From the NCBI RefSeq assembly GCF_002554705.1, contig NZ_PDEP01000001.1:434001-498000 (forward strand): a DNA stretch of 64,000 nt, written 5' to 3'. Of this stretch, positions 16,910 through 27,019 are shown piece after piece. This stretch comes from Longimonas halophila. Lineage in GTDB: Bacteria; Bacteroidota; Rhodothermia; Rhodothermales; Salinibacteraceae. Below the pieces are notes generated by a model. The model made no database searches. It was not told the origin of the DNA and worked only from the letters and a program-made list of their open reading frames with translations. The translations under genes were made by a program, and so were the position numbers. Within the stretch, counting starts at the first letter, position 1, and every line of letters begins with the position of its first letter.

Positions 16910-17491
16910 ATGGTGAAGACATCCGCCACCAGCAGTCCATCTTCGAACAGAGCATCGCTTGATGCATCGTCGGCCTGTACGTCGTTAGGCCGGTATGCCG
17001 CCCTGGGCGATGCACGACAGGCCAAGACGCGCTTGCAGGCTGCCGGATTGTGGGTTGTTTTCGAGACGGAGACAGACCATGAGGAGGGGGGCGCAGACGA
17101 CGGTTCAACGCAGCGCAACGTCCCTCCTGCCGTGCTATATGTGCGTAACCGCGATGTGCGCAAGGCGCGCGGCATACTCCGTGCCTTTCATGTGTTGCCC
17201 GATGACACACTGGCTCCCCCACAAACGTCACCGAACGAGCGCCCCTCCAAGCCGAACGCACGCAAAGAGGCTGCGTCAGGCAATGGAGAAGGCAGCGCCG
17301 GGGCATCCCCCGAAACGGCCCAAGAGCGTATTTCGGAGGAAGAAAATGGAGGTGCAGAAGTATCTGAAGAAGAAGGGGCAGTCGCCGACTGGATGCCGCG
17401 TATTCGTTTTGTGCACATGGTAATAGGCGGGGCGGTGCTGCTGGCGCTTGCTACGGCTCTTTTCCTGTGGCTGAGCGCTTCGGCGGGATGA
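16910..17491 (+). CDS. Membrane-anchored DUF2007-like protein
   Basis: 193 residues from the ATG at 16910. Residues about 30-95 resemble the small DUF2007 ('putative signal transducing') fold: 'GDARQAKTRLQAAGLWVVFE' and the closing 'AVLYVRNRDVRKARGILRAF', with a low-complexity insert between. A hydrophilic Glu/Pro/Ser-rich linker (about 105-163) leads to one C-terminal membrane helix ('VIGGAVLLALATALFLWLS', about 171-189). The family assignment is tentative; no function is known. It stands alone between the NTF2-like gene and the histidine kinase. Confidence 0.5.
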   Translation: MVKTSATSSPSSNRASLDASSACTSLGRYAALGDARQAKTRLQAAGLWVVFETETDHEEGGADDGSTQRNVPPAVLYVRNRDVRKARGILRAFHVLPDDTLAPPQTSPNERPSKPNARKEAASGNGEGSAGASPETAQERISEEENGGAEVSEEEGAVADWMPRIRFVHMVIGGAVLLALATALFLWLSASAG

Positions 17492-17705
17492 GGCACGGCT
17501 GCACAACCAAGACCCATGACACAGATACGGCGTTTTCTAAGCACCGTTCACGCGTCCCACCGTTGCCGAAAGAGATACAGGATTCGTAACAGTTCCGCGC
17601 GACTGGTTTGATGGCCTGCATCGTATAAGGACACATGTATGGGCCTCTTGCCTCGATACGAACGTCGAAGCAGCGATTCTCTTCTGCACCCCCTGCGTTG
17701 CTATT

Positions 17706-19790
17706 ATGCCATACCTACTTGTGCTTGTCGCCCGGTTTGGGGTATGGGTCGATCTCTTGGAGCATGTGCTCAGCGGGTGGGGCGTGGGCGTGCTTGGAGG
17801 GGCAGTAGGGCTGCTTCTCATTGTCGGCTTCTTGCTTCGGGACCGTCTGTGGCGTTGGCTCCAGCATGCAACGCAAACGAGGTTTGCATCTCTTGGCCTC
17901 CCCAGCAACCTTGAACCGAGAGATACTAAGTCAGGGAGTCCCGAGTCAGAGAATCCCGAGCGGAATCGTGCTCAGTCACAGGCGCCTCAACCAATCGATG
18001 CTGAGTGGGTCGATGCGCTACAGGCGGGTTTTGTTGTGGTCGACAGCACATACCGCATTGAGCATATCAACACGGCAGCTTGCAGGCTGCTTAACACGCC
18101 CACACTGCAGTCCGGTGCGGTGCTGCCCCACGCACTGGTGGAGCAGTTGCCCGACGGCAGCGAGCCCGCTTCGGTGCGCTGGCCGCGGGGCGAGCAGGCC
18201 GCCCTCCATATTCGGGTGCGTGCCGTGCGGCGCGCTACCGGATTGTACCGCGTGCTCACGCTCCACGACACCACCGCCTTTCAGCACGCCAAAGCCACAC
18301 TGCGTAGCACCGACCGCCTCTTGCGCGCTATTGTGCAGACCAGCGTAGCTGCTGTGGCCGTGGTAAATGCAAATGGAACCATCACGTATGCAAACCAGCA
18401 GGCCGAATCTATCTTGGGCTTGCAGAGTGGTTCGCACGGCACGTGGACCTACAACCAGATTGGCTGGACCCTTGCACCCATTGACGCAGAAACGACCACC
18501 CCGCTCCACGATGTGCTGTCTACTGGCACGTCTATTCGGGGCATGCGTTGCGCCATCACCTGGCCCGACGGCACCCGTAAGTACCTTCTGCTGAACGCTG
18601 CACCGCTCGGTGCATCCGGCGACGTACCGCAAGTCGTCTTTTCGGTGCAAGATATCACCGAACGCCATCAGGCGGCACAGCAGCTCAAAGACGAACAGCG
18701 TTTCTTCACCGCGGCCATCAACAGCCTGCCCGGTTTATTCTTTATGGTGGATGCGGAGGGACGGCATCAGCGGTGGAATGCTCCCCTCGAATCCGTTACC
18801 GGATACACCAAACACGAGTTAGCCCACCGCACACTGGCGGATCTCGTGGTGCCTGCCGATGCTTCACGAGTCCGAGAGGCCGTGCACGAGTCGCTTGCCG
18901 ACGGCACCGGCTTCACGCTTGAAGTGGAGCTAACCACGCAGCAGGGCACCGCTACGCCATACGTGTTCACCGCAGCCTCGCTCACGGTCGATGATACGCC
19001 CTACCTCGCAGGTATGGGCCTGGACATCACCAGGCAGCGTGAGCGTGAGCAGGCCCTTCGCCAGGCGCGCCAGCAAGCCGATGAAGCCCGCAGCGAGGCT
19101 GAGCGCATGAGCGCGCTCAAAACATCGTTCCTGACCAACATGAGCCACGAAATTCGGACGCCGCTCACCACCATGATTGGGTATGCCCGCATTCTGGCCG
19201 AAGACGAGGACCCGCCCCGTCGGTTTGCCGATCATATCGTAAACGGAGGACAGCGTCTGCTCCGCACGCTCGATAACATCCTTACGTTCTCGCAGCTCGA
19301 CACCGGCGCATATACGCTAACTCCCACACTCACAGACGTGGAAGAGGCCGTGCGCACAGCGATTCGCAAGGTTGAGCCGGACGCCCGCGCCGCAATTCGC
19401 GTGACGGCGCCCGCCACAGCGTCCCCTATGCGCCTCGATGCACAGGCGGTGACGGCGATTGCAACGCATCTGCTGCAGAATGCAGTAGCTTTTACCGGAG
19501 CAGACGATACGATTACGGTGCAGATCGACATGGAAGACGCAGGTGTTCGCCTTTCTGTTGCAGATACCGGGCAGGGCATGCCCACCGACTACGTGCCGCA
19601 TGCGACCGAGCCGTTTACCCAGGCCGCCGATGGAGCAACGCGTCCGCATGAAGGCAGCGGGCTGGGACTGGCGATTGTGCAGGGGCTGGTAGACGTGATG
19701 GATGGGACGGTCGCTATTGAAACTGAACGGGGGGTGGGTACGACCGTGTCGGTGTGGATACCACCGGCGGAGCCAGATGCCCCTTCGTAG
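17706..19790 (+). CDS. PAS-domain sensor histidine kinase
   Basis: 694 residues. One membrane helix (about 28-46) is followed by three PAS-like modules (about 98-195, 205-320, 325-445), a coiled-coil linker ('RQAREQ'-type heptads near 445-475) and the kinase core. The phosphoacceptor is His481 in 'MSHEIRTPL'; the N box is 'LLQNAVAF'; G1 is 'DTGQGMP' near 620 and G2 'GSGLGLAI' near 650, so the catalytic domain looks complete. There is no receiver domain and no adjacent response regulator gene, so it is an orphan kinase. The next gene is a kinase-less paralogue of its PAS array. Confidence 0.9.
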   Translation: MPYLLVLVARFGVWVDLLEHVLSGWGVGVLGGAVGLLLIVGFLLRDRLWRWLQHATQTRFASLGLPSNLEPRDTKSGSPESENPERNRAQSQAPQPIDAEWVDALQAGFVVVDSTYRIEHINTAACRLLNTPTLQSGAVLPHALVEQLPDGSEPASVRWPRGEQAALHIRVRAVRRATGLYRVLTLHDTTAFQHAKATLRSTDRLLRAIVQTSVAAVAVVNANGTITYANQQAESILGLQSGSHGTWTYNQIGWTLAPIDAETTTPLHDVLSTGTSIRGMRCAITWPDGTRKYLLLNAAPLGASGDVPQVVFSVQDITERHQAAQQLKDEQRFFTAAINSLPGLFFMVDAEGRHQRWNAPLESVTGYTKHELAHRTLADLVVPADASRVREAVHESLADGTGFTLEVELTTQQGTATPYVFTAASLTVDDTPYLAGMGLDITRQREREQALRQARQQADEARSEAERMSALKTSFLTNMSHEIRTPLTTMIGYARILAEDEDPPRRFADHIVNGGQRLLRTLDNILTFSQLDTGAYTLTPTLTDVEEAVRTAIRKVEPDARAAIRVTAPATASPMRLDAQAVTAIATHLLQNAVAFTGADDTITVQIDMEDAGVRLSVADTGQGMPTDYVPHATEPFTQAADGATRPHEGSGLGLAIVQGLVDVMDGTVAIETERGVGTTVSVWIPPAEPDAPS

Positions 19791-19986
19791 ACGGGCAGTG
19801 CACAGAGGGGAAAACTAAAATTGGGGGAAAGTATACGCCTCTGGCACATCAGCCGTACGACCCTGCACAACGTAAGACATCGATCAACCGTTACGCCTTG
19901 TATCTGTGCCGTTATCCATATTCTCTTCCATCAATCCCTTGTGCTCTGTGCTCTACCTGGCCAATGAGCTGCTGCTTGTTAACGAT

Positions 19987-21183
19987 ATGATAGGCGCCAT
20001 TCCGGCGCTGGGAGCCGCGTGTATGCTGGCGGCGGTGTGGGGGCATGTGCCTCCATCAGATGATGCGGTGGAGAAAACTGCCCTTCCGTCACAGGTGCCT
20101 ACCGGGCTCCTGAATCACATAGATGGGGCCGTGCTTGTGGTAGATAGCACCTATCGGATTGAGCACTTCAACGAACAGGCCCACGCGTTCTTTCCCAATC
20201 AGACCATTGAGCAAGGGGCCGTGCTCCCCCGTGCGTTTGCTGACGAGCTGCCCGAACCGGGCGCCAATGCCGTGATTGCATGGCCGCCGTCTGATGATAC
20301 TGTAATGCGGGTGCATGTGAAGGCGGTGCGCGGACCTGCAGGGGTGTCGCGTGTGCTTACCGTGCGCGATGTAACCCAAACAGCGACCCAAAAAGCCAGA
20401 TTGCGCAGCACCGACCGCCTCTTGCGGGCTATTTTGGAGACCGATGTGGCTGCTATCGCTGTTGTGAATGAGCAGGGCCGCGTAACCTATGCGAACGAGC
20501 AGGCCGAGTTGCTGCTGGGGCTACAGCGCACCGACGAGGCCGAAGACACGCCGCATGGCGTGGGAGCCTGGCGCTACAAGCAGCTTGGGTGGCGCATGGA
20601 GCCGTTAGATGCAGAGGATGGCACCCGCACTCCTCTCCGCGACGTGATCGACACGCACGAGCCGATCCAGGATCTTCGGTGCAAAGTGACGTGGCCCGAT
20701 GAGGGACATCGGTATTTGAGCTTAAACGCGGCCCATCTGCCCGCAGGAGCCGAGCGTCCGTCGCAGGTGGTGTTTGCGATGAAAGACATCACCGAGCGCT
20801 ACCGGGTGCAGCAAGAACTGCTGGCCAAGGTGCGCCGCTTTGAATCCACACGCAACGCCATGCCGGCGCTTTTCTACATGACTGACCACGCCGGGCATGC
20901 GCGCACCTGGAACGAGACGCTACGCCGGTATACCGGCTACACCGACGACGAACTGGCGGGCTCTGCGTTGCCGCATCTCTTTCACCCTGACGACCGCCTG
21001 CGTATCCGCAAAGCGGTCAATGCAGTGTTTGCGGAGCAGTCGGAGTTCGGGGTGGCGGCGCGTCTGCAGGCGAAAGACGGGACGCTGCGTCCGTGCATGC
21101 TCAACGGGGCGGTGCGCACCATTGAGGGGACCGATTACTTGATAGCGGTAGGGCTGGATGTGTCGGCACAGGGGGCTCCCTGA
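19987..21183 (+). CDS. PAS-array protein, kinase-less paralogue of the upstream sensor
   Basis: About 398 residues from the ATG at 19987 (a GTG at 19906 is an alternative). It repeats the same three PAS-like modules as the preceding kinase, with near-identical landmarks ('STYRIEH', 'GAVLP', '[11 protein letters not shown]', 'YANEQAE', 'DITERY'), and ends right after the third module at 'LDVSAQ', where the kinase continues into its coiled coil and His box. There is no catalytic or DNA-binding output domain. A short hydrophobic segment starts the protein. Most likely it arose by tandem duplication and truncation and works, if at all, through PAS-PAS contacts with the kinase; that is inference. 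Confidence 0.75.
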   Translation: MIGAIPALGAACMLAAVWGHVPPSDDAVEKTALPSQVPTGLLNHIDGAVLVVDSTYRIEHFNEQAHAFFPNQTIEQGAVLPRAFADELPEPGANAVIAWPPSDDTVMRVHVKAVRGPAGVSRVLTVRDVTQTATQKARLRSTDRLLRAILETDVAAIAVVNEQGRVTYANEQAELLLGLQRTDEAEDTPHGVGAWRYKQLGWRMEPLDAEDGTRTPLRDVIDTHEPIQDLRCKVTWPDEGHRYLSLNAAHLPAGAERPSQVVFAMKDITERYRVQQELLAKVRRFESTRNAMPALFYMTDHAGHARTWNETLRRYTGYTDDELAGSALPHLFHPDDRLRIRKAVNAVFAEQSEFGVAARLQAKDGTLRPCMLNGAVRTIEGTDYLIAVGLDVSAQGAP

Positions 21184-21211
21184 GCGGGGCAGCCCGAATT
21201 TGTATTCGCCG

Positions 21212-22504
21212 CTACCACCCAATACGCCCCGAGCGCGACCGGGTAGAAGCCGATGAAGCGGGGGGCGGCTCTTCAGGATCCGTCTCGTCAAGCGCAAGCT
21301 GGGCGGGGGGCTGCTCGGCGTTGTCGAGCTGAGTGAGCGTGGCGCCCTGGTAGTAGAACGCCAAGATGTCGCGATAGGAGCGCCCGGCCTGCGCCATGCC
21401 ATGAGCGCCCCACTGGCTCATGCCCACCCCGTGCCCGTAGCCGCGTCCGTCGAACACGTAGCGGCTGCCCTGGCGCCGAGCCTCGAACCACGTGCTACGC
21501 AGCACCTCGCGACCCGCGGCCCGGTTTACGGCCCGGCGGAACGCACCCGCCTCAACCGACTCCCGATCTCCGCTGGGACGAAGCAGCTCCAGCGTCAGCA
21601 ACCGCCCGCTGGGCGATGCATCGCCCAGATAAAACCCGCGTACCGACCCGCCAAACTGCCGCTCCAGCCCACGAAGTACAGCCGCCCGGCTGACGGAGGT
21701 CTGCCACGTATGATGCGGGGCCACCGAGTCGTACGGATCCTGGCGTCCACGCAGATACGGGAGCTCTTCGCTGGCATCCCACACGTTTTCGTTGTTGGCG
21801 GTGTGGCCGCCGCTGCTCGAAAAGTACACCGCCTCAATAAGGTGCGAGTTGTATGTAAGCACTTCTCCCTCTGTGGCCTGCGCTGCCGCTCGCGAGGCGT
21901 CGGTGATGGCCGACAGGCCGCGATAGACCTGCGAGATAGTGTGGTCAACATGCGTGTACGCGCCGTCGAACTTGTCGCTGCCCCGCACGGCATAGGTACG
22001 CGCCACCACGGCCATGGCTTTGGCCCCTTCTACGTCGTCAAGGCCATACTCGCTGGCCACCACGCTGGCCACATACTGCTCCAGCGGCACCGCATTCACA
22101 ACCTCCAGCGTCTCGCCGTCGGGGCGAACCTCGAACGCACCGGTGTATGACCGCTGTGCGCCTGCCGTACGCATGGTCGTTGCTGCGCGCGAGGGGGCGT
22201 TCAGGTACAGTGTCGATGCAGCTATGCGATGCGACCCATGCTCAATGCGCACATCGCCTCGGTACAGGCTTAGCTGTGCAATCGACCCGGGTTCGATGTG
22301 AAAGAGCGGCGCACGTTCGGGACTCGTGTGCACCGGGATGCGGCGGGAGCTGACCAGCTCCACCTGACGCGGCGAAAGCCGGTCGAAGATGCGCACGCGT
22401 ACGTCTTGCGCCTGGGCCACCGGAGCACTGCCAACGAGCAGAAGCCCCACAGCGCCCACTGCTATCGCACTGCATCCCAGCCAGCGTGCAGGAGTGCGCA
22501 GCAT
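21212..22504 (-). CDS. SpoIID/LytB-domain exported protein
   Basis: 430 residues from the ATG at 22504, which gives a good signal peptide ('AIAVGAVGLLLVGSAPVAQAQ'). The mature protein has an N-terminal beta region and then the SpoIID/LytB (Amidase II-like) domain from about residue 125: 'VPLEQYVASVVASEY', 'EGAKAMAVVARTYA', 'SSSGGHTANNENVW', 'LPYLRG', and the signature near residue 370 'RGYGHGVGMSQWGAHGMA'. SpoIID proteins are lytic transglycosylases acting on denuded peptidoglycan in spore formers; non-sporulating bacteria carry such versions for cell-wall remodelling. The longer frame to 22582 is not preferred. It is divergent from tatD. Confidence 0.88.
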   Translation of the reverse strand: MLRTPARWLGCSAIAVGAVGLLLVGSAPVAQAQDVRVRIFDRLSPRQVELVSSRRIPVHTSPERAPLFHIEPGSIAQLSLYRGDVRIEHGSHRIAASTLYLNAPSRAATTMRTAGAQRSYTGAFEVRPDGETLEVVNAVPLEQYVASVVASEYGLDDVEGAKAMAVVARTYAVRGSDKFDGAYTHVDHTISQVYRGLSAITDASRAAAQATEGEVLTYNSHLIEAVYFSSSGGHTANNENVWDASEELPYLRGRQDPYDSVAPHHTWQTSVSRAAVLRGLERQFGGSVRGFYLGDASPSGRLLTLELLRPSGDRESVEAGAFRRAVNRAAGREVLRSTWFEARRQGSRYVFDGRGYGHGVGMSQWGAHGMAQAGRSYRDILAFYYQGATLTQLDNAEQPPAQLALDETDPEEPPPASSASTRSRSGRIGW

Positions 22505-22691
22505 GTATGTAAAGGCAAGCCAGAAAGCCACGGAAATAGAGCAGTTCGTGGATAGGTGCATGAAGCGATGACGAGGCGGCAACCTCGGAATCTACAGTAT
22601 ATACAACGACACGCGAAGTTGCATCCGCTCTGCACGTGGATATGCAGCCCCGCACCGTTTCACTGTTTCATTGCTGGTTTCCGCCGATTCT

Positions 22692-23486
22692 ATGCTTGTG
22701 GATACGCACGCTCATCTCTACCTCGACCGTTTCGACGACGACCGCGACGCCGTGCTCACCCGCATGCGAAACGCGGACGTAGAAGCCGTTGTCCTTCCGG
22801 CCATTGACCTCAACTCCATTGAGCAGGCGGTGGCCCTCTCGGAAGCAAATACCGACGTGTTTGCGATGACCGGGCTGCATCCGTCTACTACAGAAGACGC
22901 CTCCAACGACGCGATGGCAACGGTGGCCGAGTGGTGCGCCCACGAGCAGGTCGTGGCCATTGGCGAGAGTGGACTCGACTACTACTGGGACCGCTCGTTC
23001 GACGATCGCCAGCAGCACTTCTTTCGAGAGCACATCCGTCTGGCCATTGAAACGGAACTGCCGCTGGTGATCCACAACCGGGAGGCCACCGACGATGTGC
23101 TGACGATTCTGGAAGAGGAACGCGCGGCACACCCACAGGGCGAGCGCCTGCACGGCATCTTGCACTGCTTTGTAGACGACGCTGCCACGGCTCAGCGCGC
23201 GTGGGATCTCGGGTTTTACGTAGGCATCGGCGGCATTGCCACGTTCAAAAACAGCGACCACGACGCGATGCTGCAGTCCATACCGCTGGAGCGCATCGTG
23301 CTGGAGACCGACGCGCCGTATCTGGCCCCACAGGCCGAGCGGGGCAACCGTAACGAGCCTGCATTCGTGCGCCACGTGGCCACGTATCTGGCCGACGTCA
23401 CTGACTACACGCTCGACGAAATTGCCACCCAGACCACCGCGAATGCACGGGCTGTGTATGGGCTGCCTGAACCGCAGCGCACATAG
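22692..23486 (+). CDS. tatD: TatD-family metal-dependent hydrolase/DNase
   Basis: 264 residues from the ATG at 22692 (a TTG at 22671 lies in frame upstream). Metal ligands are in the expected places: 'DTHAHL' (His6, His8), the Glu of 'GESGLDYYWDR', the His of 'PLVIHNREA', the His of 'GILHCF', and the Asp of 'ETDAPYLAP'. The family hydrolyses DNA 3'-ends with divalent metal ions and has also been linked to D-aminoacyl-tRNA editing. It starts about 190 bases from the divergent SpoIID gene. Confidence 0.92.
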   Translation: MLVDTHAHLYLDRFDDDRDAVLTRMRNADVEAVVLPAIDLNSIEQAVALSEANTDVFAMTGLHPSTTEDASNDAMATVAEWCAHEQVVAIGESGLDYYWDRSFDDRQQHFFREHIRLAIETELPLVIHNREATDDVLTILEEERAAHPQGERLHGILHCFVDDAATAQRAWDLGFYVGIGGIATFKNSDHDAMLQSIPLERIVLETDAPYLAPQAERGNRNEPAFVRHVATYLADVTDYTLDEIATQTTANARAVYGLPEPQRT

Positions 23487-23573
23487 CTTGGTGCTTCGTC
23501 GCATCGGCACACGTAAGACGCGTTGCCGTAGGAGGGAGCACGTATCGATAATCGCCGCCGGACTGCCTGCTGC

Positions 23574-24590
23574 ATGCCCAACTTGCGCGCCCATCTTTCC
23601 ACTGTTGTCAAAGCCGTGCTTGCAGTGGCAGTGGTGGGCTACCTGGTCCTGTTCGTCGATCCGGCCTCCATCTGGGCCACGGCGCAGGCCGCCAATCCGT
23701 GGCTACTGATGCTTGCCGCGCTCATGGTGGTCCCAAACCTGTGGGCTGATGGCCGCACATGGCGGGTGCTTATGGCACCGCTGATGCCCAACCTCAACCC
23801 ACGTACCATGTGGCGCGCGGTGATGGCGGGCTTTGCGGTTGGGTTCTTTACCCCGGCACGTGTGGGTGAGTATGCCGGGCGGGCGTTCAGCGTGTCGTAT
23901 CCCAACAAATGGTCGGTAACGGCTACCGTGCTGTTGCAGCGCCTCATTGATCTGGTGGTTGGGCTGTGGATGGGCACCGCTGTACTGGCCGCAAGCTGGT
24001 ACAGCGGGATGCTCCCCACACAGGTGGGTTGGGGCGTGTCGTGGGGCGTAGTGCTGGGCGGGGGCATCGGGTTTGCCACGGTTGTCACGTTGGGACTGCT
24101 GGTGCCTACGCAGGTGCTTCGTATCGCAAAGCGGCTGCCGGAGCGGTGGGTGGCATGGAGTGCACACCTCTCGTTTCTGAATCGGCTCTCGCGTCGGCAA
24201 GTGGCTGGTGCCACGGCGTGGGCGGCATTTCGCTACGTCGTATTCATTGGGCAGATGGCACTTCTCGTGCAGGCGTTTGATGCTACCGTTGCCTTCACCG
24301 GAGCCGCGGCGGGAGCAGCGCTGGCCTACTACATCCGCTACCTGCTGCCCTCGCCCACGCTCATGGATCTGGGCGTGCGTGAGGGGGCAGCGGTGTTCTT
24401 TCTGCCGTTCTTTGGGGCGGATCCGGCAGCGGCGCTCAATGCTTCACTTTCGATCTTTGCACTGAACATCGCGGCGCCCTCGCTGGTTGGGGCGGTGTTC
24501 GTGCGGGGCCTTTCGCTTCAGCACACCGCCGTCTCGGTGGCCGAGGCGGTGCCTTCGTCGTCTACAAACGAGTCTTCTTCGCCTGCATGA
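23574..24590 (+). CDS. YbhN/UPF0104-type membrane protein (lysylphosphatidylglycerol-flippase-like)
   Basis: 338 residues with about eight membrane segments. The family signature is present: 'GFAVGFFTPARVGEYAGRAF' (about 83-102) with the conserved Pro, Gly and Glu residues, and later 'YYIRYLLPSPTLMDLGVREGA'. Members include the membrane part of MprF and stand-alone proteins next to glycosyltransferases, where lipid or glycan transport has been suggested. The stop overlaps the next gene's start by four bases (ATGA), so it is translationally coupled to the GT2 gene and likely acts with it. Confidence 0.85.
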   Translation: MPNLRAHLSTVVKAVLAVAVVGYLVLFVDPASIWATAQAANPWLLMLAALMVVPNLWADGRTWRVLMAPLMPNLNPRTMWRAVMAGFAVGFFTPARVGEYAGRAFSVSYPNKWSVTATVLLQRLIDLVVGLWMGTAVLAASWYSGMLPTQVGWGVSWGVVLGGGIGFATVVTLGLLVPTQVLRIAKRLPERWVAWSAHLSFLNRLSRRQVAGATAWAAFRYVVFIGQMALLVQAFDATVAFTGAAAGAALAYYIRYLLPSPTLMDLGVREGAAVFFLPFFGADPAAALNASLSIFALNIAAPSLVGAVFVRGLSLQHTAVSVAEAVPSSSTNESSSPA

Positions 24591-25744
24591 CGGTTTCTCT
24601 GCTCTGGTGGATCGTTGGGGGGGTGTGCACGCTCTACGGACTGGGCATGGCGGCCCTGGCCTACGGGCGGATGCGCAGTGCCCGCGCCCTACCTGATCGC
24701 GCACTACCCAACCGCCTCTCTGTCGTCGTTCCGGCCCGCAACGAGGCCGATGCGATCCCCCACTGCCTCGATGCGCTGCAGAACCAGACGCTGCCTGCAC
24801 ACACCACGCTGGAGATCATCGTGGTCGACGACCAGTCGAACGATGCGACGTTTGTACGCGCCCAACGCGGCCTGCGCACCGCCGTTGTGGCAGGAGGCGA
24901 TGAGGCTGCGGACCCAGTTCACCAGGTGCATACGCTGCCCGATGCGTGGGGCGCAGGCAAAGAAGCCGCCGTGGCATACGGCGCCGAGCAGGCTACCGGC
25001 ACCGTCGTCCTCGTCCTGGATGCCGACTGCGTGCCGTCGCCGTCGTGGGCGGCTACGCTGGCCCGTGCCTGCACGGCAGAAACGCCTGTGGTGTGCGGCC
25101 CGGTCCGCTACGACGTGGACGCTGAGCGCTGGATAGAGCGCTTTCAGGCACTGGAGTTCCTGGGGCTCAACGCGTATGGCGCAGGCACGGCCGGACTCGG
25201 GTGGCCCACGATCTGCAATGGGGGCAACATGGCGGTGCATCGGTCGCTGATTGCGGCGCTTCCGGATGAGCAGATCGCTGCGCATCTGGCCGCTGATGAA
25301 TTACTCCTGCAGCATGTGGCGTACCGGACTGACGACTCGGTACGCTACGTGTGGCACGAGACGGCATGTGTAACGACAACTCCGGCGTCGTCGTGGACGG
25401 CATTCTGGCAGCAGCGTAAGCGCTGGGCGCATGCCACGCGTTCCTACCATGCAGTCCCCTGGCTCTGCACACTCGGCATTTTCGTAGTGCACGCGGTCTT
25501 GCTGGGCGTCTGCCTGGTTGGCGCTACCGACCCCGACGCTCTCTCTCAGCCTGCCGTAACCGGACTGCTCGCCAAGATGGGGGCCGACCTGCTTCTGTTG
25601 CTTCCGGCATCGCACACCGTGGGTCACCGCGACCTGATGCGCTCCTACATTCCCGCCTCGTTGCTGCAATTGGGCTACGTGGTCGGGGCCGGGTTGCACG
25701 GCGTGTTCGGCGCGATTCACTGGAAAGGACGAACCGTGGATTAG
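24587..25744 (+). CDS. Membrane-associated family 2 glycosyltransferase
   Basis: 385 residues. One N-terminal helix (3-23) precedes a GT-A domain: 'LSVVVPARNEADAIPHCLDAL' (44-64), 'IIVVDDQSND', 'VLVLDADCVP' (the DxD-type metal site), and the processive-type 'QQRKRWAHATR' (QRxRW-like) near residue 280. C-terminal helices follow. GT2 enzymes of this layout transfer sugars to lipid or polysaccharide acceptors at the inner membrane. It is coupled to the YbhN-type gene by an ATGA overlap and heads toward the convergent glycan cluster at 25.9-30.1 kb. The sugar donor cannot be read from the sequence. Confidence 0.88.
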   Translation: MTVSLLWWIVGGVCTLYGLGMAALAYGRMRSARALPDRALPNRLSVVVPARNEADAIPHCLDALQNQTLPAHTTLEIIVVDDQSNDATFVRAQRGLRTAVVAGGDEAADPVHQVHTLPDAWGAGKEAAVAYGAEQATGTVVLVLDADCVPSPSWAATLARACTAETPVVCGPVRYDVDAERWIERFQALEFLGLNAYGAGTAGLGWPTICNGGNMAVHRSLIAALPDEQIAAHLAADELLLQHVAYRTDDSVRYVWHETACVTTTPASSWTAFWQQRKRWAHATRSYHAVPWLCTLGIFVVHAVLLGVCLVGATDPDALSQPAVTGLLAKMGADLLLLLPASHTVGHRDLMRSYIPASLLQLGYVVGAGLHGVFGAIHWKGRTVD

Positions 25745-25924
25745 ATGGCGCAGGAAAACGTGTCGCGGGCGGCGCGCCACCGGGGATGAGAGGATGCGAT
25801 GCAGTGCTAAGGCGAAGAGGGCAATCCCGATCTTTGAGGCAGCGGTGTTGAGCCCCGTCTGCCTGGGCGCCGGGTCTGTTCGGGCTTACGCAAGATGCAG
25901 CTTTGAGTCCTTCGTTTGGGGCAT

Positions 25925-26956
25925 CTACTTTTGAGGGGCGACACGCAGCGTATTCGGCAGATGAGATCGAAGCCAATGGCGAATTGGGCGTGTAGAGGTG
26001 CGGGCATGGTGAGAAGTCCAGCCCCATGCATGCTGCAAAGCAAATACAACAACCGAACGCCACCGCTCTAACGGGGCATGCCAGGCGCTTTTCCACAGGT
26101 ATCGATACCATCGGTACTGCATGGGATGATACGTTCCGTGCAACGTCCAGGGCTTTGCATGTCCTGCAAAGTGCAGGACCTGAGCATCCTGAAGCAACCG
26201 CGGGCGGGCTGACAGCGCACTGCGGATGGTGGAAGGCGGGAGGTGCTTGACGTCTTTGGGCGTTACAAACACATTCCAGCCAGGGTCGAGAGATTTCCAG
26301 TTTCCAGCAATCACGGCATTGAGCCCCTCCTGGTCATGAAAATTGAGCTGGTCACGATACCGCTGGACATGATGAAGGGCTGCTTGTCCGGTCCCCTCCT
26401 CGCGCCAATGCGCAAGATTAATAACCATAAGACCTGTGTTGAAGTATGGCGTACGGGGATCCATACCGAGCGTCTCATAATAGTTGAGCCCCCATTTTGA
26501 TGACACATAGGGGATAAAATAGTCCTGAACAGCACAGAGCGCAGCCCCCTCGAACGGCTCCGTCCAGAGTGCTGACAGGCTGGACGTGATCAGCATGTCG
26601 CTATCCAAGTAGATGACACGCTCACACGTTTCAGGAAGCAAGTCTGGTAAATAGAGCCGTAAGTACGCGCTGGTACTCACCCATTCGTTAACCACAGGTA
26701 AGTCCCGTACTCGTTCATGGTCGGAAGTTAGCCAGTGAAGCATCGCAGGTGCGGGGGCTTCTTCAACCATTCGGGCGATGCGAGCACGGTTTTCGGTTGA
26801 AATACCGCCATCGATAATATACACGTCGGCGGACCAGTCAGGGTGTAGATGGACCAGTGCAGAGTATGCCGTCACGGCCAGCGGACGTGCATACGCGTCA
26901 TCGGCACTTAGGACAAGGGTGAGCCTACGCGAAGAAGAACTTGATGTAGCGGTCAT
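25925..26956 (-). CDS. Family 8 glycosyltransferase
   Basis: 343 residues. The GT8 landmarks are in order: 'LVLSADDAYARPLAVTAYSAL' (14-34), 'AYLRLYLPDLLP', the metal-binding 'YLDSDM' (DxD, 118-120), 'YFNTGLMVINL' (171-181), 'FHDQEGLNAV' and the C-terminal 'HFAGHAKPW' (262-270). GT8 enzymes are retaining transferases using UDP-glucose or UDP-galactose, often in LPS core and surface glycan synthesis. It is the last gene of a reverse-strand set (GT2, HAD, GT8) with only 63 bases to the HAD gene. Confidence 0.9.
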   Translation of the reverse strand: MTATSSSSSRRLTLVLSADDAYARPLAVTAYSALVHLHPDWSADVYIIDGGISTENRARIARMVEEAPAPAMLHWLTSDHERVRDLPVVNEWVSTSAYLRLYLPDLLPETCERVIYLDSDMLITSSLSALWTEPFEGAALCAVQDYFIPYVSSKWGLNYYETLGMDPRTPYFNTGLMVINLAHWREEGTGQAALHHVQRYRDQLNFHDQEGLNAVIAGNWKSLDPGWNVFVTPKDVKHLPPSTIRSALSARPRLLQDAQVLHFAGHAKPWTLHGTYHPMQYRWYRYLWKSAWHAPLERWRSVVVFALQHAWGWTSHHARTSTRPIRHWLRSHLPNTLRVAPQK

Positions 26957-27019
26957 AGACGAGTGGAGATAAGGATTTATTTGGCGTGTACGCCTGGCAA
27001 CGTCTGGTGCGTAAACAAG

